A stretch of DNA of 11,941 nt. It comes from Hyphomicrobiales bacterium (GTDB lineage Bacteria; Pseudomonadota; Alphaproteobacteria; Rhizobiales; JAJFHB01). Under the pieces are notes generated by a model. That model did not search any database and had not been told where the DNA came from. It saw only the letters and a list, made by a program, of their open reading frames with translations. Shown one piece after another: positions 7,022 through 11,941 of the stretch (position 1 is the first letter of the stretch; each line of letters begins with the position of its first letter). Where the stretch lies: assembly GCA_021775795.1 (NCBI GenBank), contig JAJFHB010000506.1, forward strand, positions 1 through 11,941, in the 5' to 3' direction. The position numbers and the translations under genes were made by a program.

Positions 7022-7033
7022 TCCGGATCCGGA
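7022..7033. repeat. 12-bp perfect palindrome between DUF952 and repressor genes
   Basis: TCCGGATCCGGA is its own reverse complement, and flanking ACGCT (7018-7022) and AGCGT (7039-7043) add outer symmetry. It lies about 64 bases upstream of the DUF952 start and 108 bases upstream of the repressor start. It could be a protein site for the pyrimidine operon, but GC-rich palindromes of this size can arise by chance. Confidence 0.3.
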
Positions 7034-7073
7034 CCCTAAGCGTAATCATGGGTGGCCTCAACAGAGATTTTTC

Positions 7074-7106
7074 TGGAATTAATTCCATAAAATCGGTATA
7101 AATTCC
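7074..7106 (+). promoter_or_regulatory. 14-bp palindrome overlapping the likely promoter of the LexA-like repressor
   Basis: TGGAATTAATTCCA at 7074-7087 is a perfect palindrome, and its half-site AATTCC recurs at 7101-7106, exactly 20 bases (two helical turns) after the copy at 7081. A TATAAA box at 7097-7102 sits between them; the matching -35 hexamer (17-base spacing) would be TGGAAT at 7074-7079, a poor match lying inside the palindrome. This is the layout expected of an autorepressed promoter, and the repressor gene starts 34 bases after the last half-site. The protein that binds is inferred. Confidence 0.5.
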
Positions 7107-7140
7107 TATCATTGCACCTGCTTCTGACAAGAATCACACC

Positions 7141-7779
7141 ATGTTTACACATGACGACATCTGGCATGCCATTGATCAGCTCGCCCTTCGTTACGATCTT
7201 TCGGCCTCCGCTCTGGCGCGCAAGGCAGGGCTGGATGCGACAACATTCAATAAATCAAAGCGTAATGCCACGGATGGCCGTCAACGCTGGCCCAATACGG
7301 AAAGCATTGCCAAGGTATTGGAAGCAACAGGAGCGTCCTTTGATGAATTTCTGTCACTGTTTCCCCATGGCGACGGTGGTTCCAGACCCTATCGGGGACT
7401 GATCCCCGTTATCGGCCTGGCCCAGGCAGGAGCCGGCGGCATCTTTGACGATGCAGGCTTTCCTGTCGGCGCCGGTTGGGATGAGGTGGAGTTCCCCCAT
7501 GTCGGCGATGAGAATGCATATGCCCTTGAAATCACCGGCGACAGCATGGTGCCGGTCTACCGGGATGGGGACACTGTTATCGTTTCCCCGAACTCCGGCG
7601 TCCGCAAAGGCGACCGCGTCATCGTCAAGACCCTCGACGGTGAGGTGATGGCGAAAGTGCTGTTGCGCCAGACCGCGCATCACCTGGAACTTGCGTCCTT
7701 CAATCCAGAACATGATACCCGGTCCCTCAATCTGGAAGAGATCGAGTGGATTGCGCGGATCCTCTGGGCAAGTCAGTAG
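7141..7779 (+). CDS. XRE-type HTH transcriptional repressor with S24 (LexA/CI-like) peptidase domain
   Basis: 212 residues. An N-terminal helix-turn-helix (about 7-70) includes LSASALARKAGLDATTFNKSKR at 20-41, close to the form found in phage-CI-like regulators. The C-terminal half is an S24 self-cleavage domain: the candidate cleavage pair A96-G97 in LAQAGAGG, the nucleophile S135 in GDSMVPVYRDGD, and the general base K172 in GEVMAKVL. S135 and K172 are 37 residues apart, as in LexA (S119, K156). The protein therefore looks able to cleave itself when RecA filaments form, or to respond to another signal. The A98-G99 pair is an alternative cleavage site. No phage genes are nearby. The MFS gene starts nine bases downstream, so repressor and transporter probably share a transcript and the palindrome at 7074-7087 is the probable operator. 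Confidence 0.92.
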   Translation: MFTHDDIWHAIDQLALRYDLSASALARKAGLDATTFNKSKRNATDGRQRWPNTESIAKVLEATGASFDEFLSLFPHGDGGSRPYRGLIPVIGLAQAGAGGIFDDAGFPVGAGWDEVEFPHVGDENAYALEITGDSMVPVYRDGDTVIVSPNSGVRKGDRVIVKTLDGEVMAKVLLRQTAHHLELASFNPEHDTRSLNLEEIEWIARILWASQ

Positions 7780-7788
7780 ACGCGTCCG

Positions 7789-9000
7789 ATGAAAGGTCCC
7801 GTCGCCATCATCTTCTGGGCCTGCGCCATCGAGATCAGCTCGATGATGGTTCTCTCATCCTACCCTGCCCTGATCCCGATCCTGCAGGCGGAATGGCAAC
7901 TCTCCAACATTGAAGCCGGCACCATCAACGGCCTTTTCTTCGGCGGCCAGCTTGTCACAGTGGCTGTGGTTACGGCCCTGAGTGACCGCTTCAATGCAAA
8001 GGCGATGTATCTTGGGTTTCTGGCCACGGGCAGCGGCGCGGCACTCGCCTTTGCGCTTTTTGCAGACGGCTTTGCTGCTGCTGCTTTCCTGAGGTTCTGT
8101 GAGGGTGTCGCTCTGGGTGGCACCTACATGCCGGGCTTGCGCATTCTCACCGACAATGTACCGGACAGCCACCGCAGCCGCGCCACGTCTTTCTACACGG
8201 CAAGTTACTTTCTTGCCGCCGGTCTCTCGTTCTTCCTGGCTCTCATGGTTGAGCCTGCGGCCGGGTGGCGCTGGGCCGTTGCTGCCTGCGCCATGGGTCC
8301 GCTTCTGGCATTCGGGTTGGCGATCTTTCTGGTGCCGCGGCCACCACGTATCGAAAGCGCCGGGCTGAAGGCGCTCGACCTGCGACCGGCGCTGCGCAAC
8401 CGGCGTGCTGTCGGCTTCTCGTTTGTCTATGGCCTGCACAATGCAGAGCTCGCGGTATTCTCTTCCTGGCTGGTGCCGTTTCTGGCCTTTGGGCAAACCC
8501 TGGCGCCTGGAACCGGGGGGTTTGATGCCGACCTCGCCACAATCGCTGCTCTGGTCTCCATCATTGCCCTTCCCGCAAGCATTGCCGGTAACGAGATGGC
8601 TCACAAGTTCGGGCGGCAGATCTGGATCATCGTGATATCGGTCGCGTCCGCGGTCACAGCCATTCTCTTCGGGCTTAGCCCCGCAATTGCCTACGGCGCC
8701 ATGCTGGCTGTGGCCTTTTTGTATTCTGCCATGATCGCCTTTGATTCATCCGCCATCACAGGCGGCATGCTCGCTACCGCCGACCCGGCGCGCAAAGGCG
8801 GCACCATGGCGCTCTACTCTGTCATCGGCTTCACTGGCGCCGGCCTTGGCCCGCCTCTGTTTGGCCTGGCTCTCGATTTAGGCGGCGGCCAACAAACTGC
8901 CACAGCCTGGGTCTGGGCCTTTGCCTGTGTGGCTGTGGCCATACTGCTCCAGCCTCTGATTGTCTGGCGTGTTATCGGCGGGCCCCTGATCAAAGACTGA
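7789..9000 (+). CDS. MFS transporter
   Basis: 403 residues, strongly hydrophobic, with about 12 predicted membrane segments from the first at residues 5-27 onward, matching the major facilitator superfamily length. The loop between segments 2 and 3 (ALSDRFNAKAM, around 63-73) is a degenerate MFS motif A (G-x-L-a-D-r-x-G-r-k). A basic central loop (PRPPRIESAGLKALDLRPALRNRRA, shown here only by its RPP and RNRR ends at about 183-206) separates the two six-helix halves. It should be an inner-membrane secondary transporter; substrate and direction cannot be told. There is no obvious Shine-Dalgarno sequence before the ATG, and the gap from the upstream repressor stop is only nine bases, so translation is probably coupled to it. 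An efflux role under repressor control is a reasonable guess. Confidence 0.88.
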   Translation: MKGPVAIIFWACAIEISSMMVLSSYPALIPILQAEWQLSNIEAGTINGLFFGGQLVTVAVVTALSDRFNAKAMYLGFLATGSGAALAFALFADGFAAAAFLRFCEGVALGGTYMPGLRILTDNVPDSHRSRATSFYTASYFLAAGLSFFLALMVEPAAGWRWAVAACAMGPLLAFGLAIFLVPRPPRIESAGLKALDLRPALRNRRAVGFSFVYGLHNAELAVFSSWLVPFLAFGQTLAPGTGGFDADLATIAALVSIIALPASIAGNEMAHKFGRQIWIIVISVASAVTAILFGLSPAIAYGAMLAVAFLYSAMIAFDSSAITGGMLATADPARKGGTMALYSVIGFTGAGLGPPLFGLALDLGGGQQTATAWVWAFACVAVAILLQPLIVWRVIGGPLIKD

Positions 9001-9067
9001 TCGTGCTGCAGTTCGGGGGGCTTCATAAGTTAAACAGCCCGCTCTCGTCGCACTGCAAGTGCTTACT

Positions 9068-9086
9068 TAGTGTCATTGTGACACTA
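9068..9086. promoter_or_regulatory. Perfect 19-bp dyad upstream of the histidine-rich repeat gene
   Basis: TAGTGTCA at 9068-9075 and its exact reverse complement TGACACTA at 9079-9086 flank a TTG centre; a further GTCA follows at 9087-9090. It lies 94 bases before the start codon and 67 bases after the MFS stop. There is no T-run after it and the stem is not GC-rich, so a terminator is unlikely; a regulator binding site (8+3+8) fits better. The 19-base length is reminiscent of MerR-family sites, but I could not place convincing -35 and -10 boxes around it. Confidence 0.5.
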
Positions 9087-9131
9087 GTCACTGCGAATGA
9101 TCTGTGCACTTCCCATTTTCTGACCATAGCA

Positions 9132-9149
9132 AGGCAGAACACACTGCCT
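9132..9149 (+). promoter_or_regulatory. Small hairpin in the probable leader of the repeat-protein gene
   Basis: AGGCAG at 9132-9137 pairs with CTGCCT at 9144-9149 around a six-base AACACA loop, ending 30 bases before the start codon and just upstream of the GAGG ribosome binding site. It could stabilise the messenger or tune translation. Six paired bases are a modest signal. Confidence 0.3.
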
Positions 9150-9179
9150 CATCACAAGAAGAAAAGAGAGGAATGCACA

Positions 9180-9509
9180 ATGAAAAACTTCACCAGGACC
9201 CTTCGCACGTTGATCGCCAGCTCAATCATCCTGACAGCAGCAGCAACAGCGGCCACAACAACCGCGATGGCGGACCATGATGGAAGTTTTGGTCATGGCG
9301 GCGAGATTGCAGTTCAAATCGACCACAACCATCAGCCGCTCGATCCCCAGAACAGCGACGATGACAACTTCGTGACCATCGACAACAGCCATCAGCCTGA
9401 AGGGCTTTCCCTTGGTGAGGAAATTGCAGTACAGATCGACCACAACCACCAGCCTGAAAACCTCTCCTACGGTGGAGAGCTTGAGGTTCAGATCGACCAC
9501 AGCCACTAG
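9180..9509 (+). CDS. Small secreted, acidic, histidine-rich repeat protein of unknown family
   Basis: 109 residues. The start at 9180 has GAGG eight bases upstream and begins a textbook signal peptide (MKNFTRTLRTL, then a hydrophobic alanine/threonine-rich stretch, cleavage expected at Ala-Met-Ala31/Asp32); the frame runs back to 9003 without a better start. The mature 78 residues hold 17 Asp/Glu, 9 His, no Lys, no Arg and no Cys. They consist of four imperfect repeats of 18-21 residues with the core V-x-I-D-[HN]-[NS]-H-Q-P: EIAVQIDHNHQP twice (42-53, 81-92), NFVTIDNSHQP (63-73) and a final ELEVQIDHSH (100-109). I do not recognise the family. The alternating strand pattern and paired His/Asp suggest a beta-rich, metal-binding periplasmic or extracellular protein (zinc, copper or nickel), which is inference. 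The gene stands alone, between a 19-bp dyad and a terminator. Confidence 0.82.
   Translation: MKNFTRTLRTLIASSIILTAAATAATTTAMADHDGSFGHGGEIAVQIDHNHQPLDPQNSDDDNFVTIDNSHQPEGLSLGEEIAVQIDHNHQPENLSYGGELEVQIDHSH
9300..9506 (+). repeat. Four imperfect internal repeats in the histidine-rich gene
   Basis: Repeat units lie at about 9300-9338, 9363-9398, 9417-9455 and 9474-9506. Units 1 and 3 are almost identical in DNA over the IAVQIDHNHQP codons, with only a few third-position changes, which suggests fairly recent duplication; unit 2 has diverged most, and unit 4 ends at the stop codon. Confidence 0.8.
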
Positions 9510-9519
9510 TGCAATCGGC

Positions 9520-9542
9520 GGGAGTACAAAGGCTTGTCTCCC
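9520..9542 (+). other. Bulged hairpin after the repeat-protein gene
   Basis: GGGAG (9520-9524) and ACAA (9526-9529) pair with TTGT (9534-9537) and CTCCC (9538-9542), leaving one bulged T and a four-base loop. It lies 10 bases after the stop codon and upstream of the terminator, and might protect the 3' end of the message. Confidence 0.4.
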
Positions 9543-9566
9543 AAGCCAGCAACGTCAAACACATGG

Positions 9567-9594
9567 CCCGGCATGACCTCTCATGTCGGGTTTT
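9567..9594 (+). terminator. Intrinsic terminator of the repeat-protein gene
   Basis: CCCGGCATGA (9567-9576) pairs with TCATGTCGGG (9581-9590) with one G-U pair and a CCTC tetraloop, followed directly by TTTT (9591-9594). The form is that of a rho-independent terminator for + strand transcription. There is no T-run in the other direction, so it should not stop the converging alcohol dehydrogenase transcript efficiently. Confidence 0.8.
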
Positions 9595-9602
9595 ATGTTG
9601 CG

Positions 9603-10772
9603 CTACCAGGCCGCTTCCAGGATTTCCATGACCTGATCCGGTCTTTCGATCTTGCGCGGATTGGTTTTGACGAAGAGATTGGCAAGCGCCATTTCGCTGA
9701 TCTTTGGCAGATCAGCCCGATCTACACCGGCTTCACGCAGGCTTGTTGGTTGCCCGAGCCCCTCAATGAGACTGGCGATTGCATCTGCAGCAGAACCGCC
9801 GGGAACGCCGCAGGCGGCAGCAATGAGCGCCTGTTGAGCGGCCGTCACTTCCAGATTCCAGCGCATGACGTGGGGCAACAGAATGCACGATGTATGCCCG
9901 TGAGGCACACCACACAGACCGCCCAAAACATGGCCGATGCCATGAGAGGCCCCATAGCTCACCCGCATGATGGATGATGACGCCATCCACGCCGCTTCCT
10001 GACAAACCGCGCGGGCCTCAATGTCTGCAGGGTCTGCCATGCTGCGCGGCAACGCCTCGCAGAACAACCGCAGGGCATGCAGCGAAAGCCCGTCGCAAAA
10101 GGTGTTTGCATTGATGCCGCAGATTGTTTCGACCGCATGATCAACGGCGCGAATACCGGTCGACAGCCAGAGCCATTCCGGCGTGGCAAGCGTTGCCTGC
10201 GGATCAAGAATTACTGTCCGGGCGCAAATGTCGTTGCCGAGATAGGGTTCCTTGGCGCCCGAACGGGTGTCTGTTGAGGCGCCCAGACTTGAGAACTCAG
10301 CGCCCGAAAGTGTGGTCGGCACGGCGATCTGGCGCACCGGACTTGGGCCAACATCGGGCAGCCTGGGTTTGCCGTCATCGCCAACGGCAAGCCTTATCCG
10401 GTCCATATCTTCACTGCGCCGTATATCGCCGGCAAGGCAGAGCTGCAGAATTTTGACGGTATCGACAACCGTGCCGCCACCCATGGTGACGATGAGATCC
10501 GCCTCGGCCTGACGTACAGCGTCGGCTGCGGCGATGACCGTGTCACGCGGTGTGTGGGCGACACAGCCGGTGAAGAGGCCAACGCACTTTTCGCCAAGGG
10601 CGGACTGCACCGAGGCTACGGTCGGCGCATTTGCGACAAGGCTTTTTGAAGCAATGATGATGACACGCTGCGCGGCCAGACGGTCTGCTTCAGAGGCAAC
10701 GGCGTGTGAGGCCGTCTCCCCGAAGATCACGCGCTCCTGTGGCAGATAAGTGTAAAGACCCTGGCGCAGCAT
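9603..10772 (-). CDS. Iron-containing alcohol dehydrogenase family protein (maleylacetate reductase-like)
   Basis: 389 residues, the normal length for group III (Fe-dependent) alcohol dehydrogenases. The dinucleotide motif GGGT is at 98-101, AVPTTLSGAEFSS at 150-162, and the C-terminal SHGIGHVLGGLCGVPHGH at 276-293. By alignment in the head with E. coli FucO (Asp196, His200, His263, His277), the metal positions are R208, H212, H277 and H291: the three histidines are kept with the same 14-residue spacing, but the aspartate position holds arginine (GIRAVDHAVE). Maleylacetate reductases also vary at this position and work without metal, so this may be a metal-free or metal-altered reductase of a keto or aldehyde substrate. 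AGGAG lies eight bases before the ATG. It diverges from the cupin gene, with a dyad between them. The substrate is unknown. Confidence 0.9.
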   Translation of the reverse strand: MLRQGLYTYLPQERVIFGETASHAVASEADRLAAQRVIIIASKSLVANAPTVASVQSALGEKCVGLFTGCVAHTPRDTVIAAADAVRQAEADLIVTMGGGTVVDTVKILQLCLAGDIRRSEDMDRIRLAVGDDGKPRLPDVGPSPVRQIAVPTTLSGAEFSSLGASTDTRSGAKEPYLGNDICARTVILDPQATLATPEWLWLSTGIRAVDHAVETICGINANTFCDGLSLHALRLFCEALPRSMADPADIEARAVCQEAAWMASSSIMRVSYGASHGIGHVLGGLCGVPHGHTSCILLPHVMRWNLEVTAAQQALIAAACGVPGGSAADAIASLIEGLGQPTSLREAGVDRADLPKISEMALANLFVKTNPRKIERPDQVMEILEAAW

Positions 10773-10831
10773 GAAGCTCTCCTATCGAATTCAATCCTTG
10801 CCTGAGTATAGGTCGGACGTGAGTACCCACA

Positions 10832-10848
10832 ATCGCGAATTTCACGAT
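10832..10848. promoter_or_regulatory. 17-bp near-perfect dyad between divergent alcohol dehydrogenase and cupin genes
   Basis: ATCGCGAATTTCACGAT is symmetric about T10840 in seven of eight base pairs (only 10836/10844 fail). It lies 59 bases upstream of the dehydrogenase start and 95 bases upstream of the cupin start. The size and position fit an operator shared by both genes; no regulator gene is adjacent. A second, weaker symmetric element (AAGTGC at 10875-10880 and GCACTT at 10888-10893) follows it. Confidence 0.45.
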
Positions 10849-10943
10849 AAGATGTCTCACGGTTGAAGTGCCCGCACGCCAAGTGCTTTGGCCGCACTTT
10901 GAGCCTAACCGGTCAGACAGCAAACAGCTTGGGAGCCATCATT

Positions 10944-11417
10944 ATGAGCAGCAAAAAAACGATTTCGGTGGATGCCAGGTCCGTAGACGTTACGAGTGAA
11001 TTTTCCTATCCCGCTCCATTCGATGAAATCTGCCAGGGCCGCATCAGAAGGACGCTGGGCGATCTGTTCGAACTCACAGATTTTGGCGTCAATGCCGTAA
11101 CGCTGAAACCGGGAGCCTGGTCTGCGCAGCGGCACTGGCACAGCCATGAGGACGAGTTTATCTATGTGCTGGAAGGCGCGCTGACGCTCGTCACCGATGA
11201 GGGAAAACATGAACTTGCCGCGGGCACGTGCGCGGGCTTCAGGGCCGGCGATGAGAACGGACACCACCTTCGCAACGAGGGTTTTGAAGATGCTGTCTAT
11301 CTCGAAATCGGCACTCGAAACAGCGACGACAGCTGCCACTATCCTGACATCGACCTGCACCTTGAGCCGAACTCGCAAGGCGGCAGGTTCCTGCACAAGA
11401 ATGGCACTTCTTATTAG
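10944..11417 (+). CDS. Cupin domain-containing protein
   Basis: 157 residues from the ATG at 10944, which has GGGAG eight bases upstream; a longer frame from a TTG at 10863 has no support. It is a single-domain cupin. Motif 1 is RHWHSHEDEFIYVLEG (63-78) with likely metal ligands H64, H66 and E71; motif 2 is FRAGDENGHHLRN (99-111) with H107 as the probable fourth ligand and arginine where a proline is usual. It is probably a cytoplasmic metal-binding sugar- or small-molecule-binding protein or enzyme; cupins of this small kind have no single function. It is divergent from the alcohol dehydrogenase and may be co-regulated with it. Its stop codon overlaps that of the converging lysyl-tRNA synthetase gene by four bases. 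Confidence 0.88.
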   Translation: MSSKKTISVDARSVDVTSEFSYPAPFDEICQGRIRRTLGDLFELTDFGVNAVTLKPGAWSAQRHWHSHEDEFIYVLEGALTLVTDEGKHELAAGTCAGFRAGDENGHHLRNEGFEDAVYLEIGTRNSDDSCHYPDIDLHLEPNSQGGRFLHKNGTSY

Positions 11418-11941
11418 GCTGCAAGGTCGCCCTTGAGAGCCTTTTCGATCAGGGCAATTGTTTCATCAATGCCGTAAAGCGCAACGAAGGATCCAAACCG
11501 GGGCCCCTGAGACTGCCCGAGAAGCACCTCATAGATGGCTGTGAACCAATCACGCAGGTTTTCAAATTCATGCGCCTTGCCAACTTCAAAAATTACATTC
11601 TGCAGGATTTCTGATCCTGAACCGCGGTCAATGTCCTTCAGACTTGCTGCAAGTGCTTCAAGCGCTGTGCGTTCAAGCTCAGTGGGAACCCGATAGGACT
11701 TTGCCGGCTTCACAAAGTCGTCGTAATACTGGATCGCGTAACCGACCATCTGATCGAGAGCCGGGTGCGATTGTGATGTTGCATCAGGCGCATAATTACG
11801 AATGAACCCCCAAAGAACTTCAGGGTCATGGGCGTTCGATGCCGAGACAAGGTTGAGCAGCAGGGCAAAACTGATTGGCGAGGCGGTTTCCGGCGGCGTT
11901 CCACTGTGAATATGCCAAACCGGATTGCCGAGACGTTCCTT
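11414..11941 (-). CDS. lysS: Lysine--tRNA ligase, class I (C-terminal 175 residues)
   Basis: The gene enters from the right edge; the visible frame starts at codon AAG (11939-11941) and encodes 175 residues to the TAA at 11414-11416. It reads through NPVWHIHSG, TPPETASPISFALLLNL, an all-helical segment with ATSQSHPALDQMVGYAIQYY and DDFVKPAKSYR, and ends with RDWFTAIYEVLLGQSQGPR and a short FGSFVALYG tail. This is the anticodon-binding helical end of class I lysyl-tRNA synthetase, the archaeal-type enzyme found in most alphaproteobacteria in place of the class II form. It charges tRNA-Lys in the cytoplasm. The catalytic Rossmann domain with HIGH and KMSKS motifs lies outside the window. The C-terminal end appears complete. 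Confidence 0.93.
   Translation of the reverse strand, partial: KERLGNPVWHIHSGTPPETASPISFALLLNLVSASNAHDPEVLWGFIRNYAPDATSQSHPALDQMVGYAIQYYDDFVKPAKSYRVPTELERTALEALAASLKDIDRGSGSEILQNVIFEVGKAHEFENLRDWFTAIYEVLLGQSQGPRFGSFVALYGIDETIALIEKALKGDLAA

Noticed and set aside
7855..8604. 249-codon open frame on the minus strand
   Set aside because: Antisense to the MFS transporter gene; its Arg/Gly/Gln-rich composition is what a GC-rich membrane-protein gene gives when read backwards.
9018..9040. GGGCT...AGCCC hairpin after the MFS gene as a terminator
   Set aside because: Only five pairs, a 13-base loop and no T-run.
9003..9179. N-terminal extension of the histidine-rich protein to 168 residues
   Set aside because: It would hide the signal peptide inside the protein and run through the 19-bp dyad; the ATG at 9180 has a good ribosome site.
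9222..9506. 94-codon open frame antisense to the repeat-protein gene
   Set aside because: Its VVVDLN repeats are just the mirror of the IDHNHQ repeats, and the + strand frame has a signal peptide, ribosome site and terminator.
9300..9506. CRISPR-like array
   Set aside because: The repeats are in frame within a coding gene, of uneven length, with no unique spacers and no cas genes.
10905..11396. 163-codon open frame on the minus strand
   Set aside because: Antisense to the cupin gene, whose metal-binding motifs are intact; no ribosome site or domain.

Overview
The window looks like chromosomal DNA from an alphaproteobacterium, probably of the Hyphomicrobiales or a close relative. Three things suggest this: a class I (archaeal-type) lysyl-tRNA synthetase, which is typical of this class; a compact DUF952-pyrD-arsC gene order; and moderately GC-rich codon use. 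This placement is inference from family knowledge, since no database search was possible. The window is gene-dense: no gap between genes exceeds 300 bases, and I see no rRNA, tRNA, CRISPR array, insertion sequence or phage genes.

Left part (1-4346) looks like an accessory catabolic or uptake region. A LysR regulator (+) is transcribed away from a short-chain dehydrogenase (-). The dehydrogenase is followed on its strand by the first 43 codons of a NitT/TauT-type ABC transporter binding protein. A perfect 7+6+7 dyad lies between the divergent starts. Next come a DsbA/2-hydroxychromene-2-carboxylate-isomerase-like protein (+) and, converging on it, a MonCI-like FAD monooxygenase (-). A shared role in oxidising and isomerising an imported organic compound is plausible but unproven.

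Middle part (4506-9000). On the minus strand are a secreted DUF4329 protein with JAMM-like residues and, upstream of it, a tight DUF952-pyrD-arsC operon covering pyrimidine synthesis and arsenate reduction. Diverging from that operon is a two-gene unit: a LexA/CI-type repressor with an intact self-cleavage centre, then an MFS transporter 9 bases downstream. A perfect 14-bp palindrome overlaps the likely promoter of this unit.

Right part (9001-11941). A small secreted, very acidic, histidine-rich repeat protein stands alone between a 19-bp operator-like dyad and a good intrinsic terminator. I recognise no family for it, and it is the best candidate for something undescribed. Then come an iron-containing alcohol dehydrogenase homologue (-) whose usual metal-ligand aspartate appears to be replaced, a divergent cupin (+) with a 17-bp near-perfect dyad between them, and the C-terminal part of lysyl-tRNA synthetase (-), whose stop codon overlaps that of the cupin.
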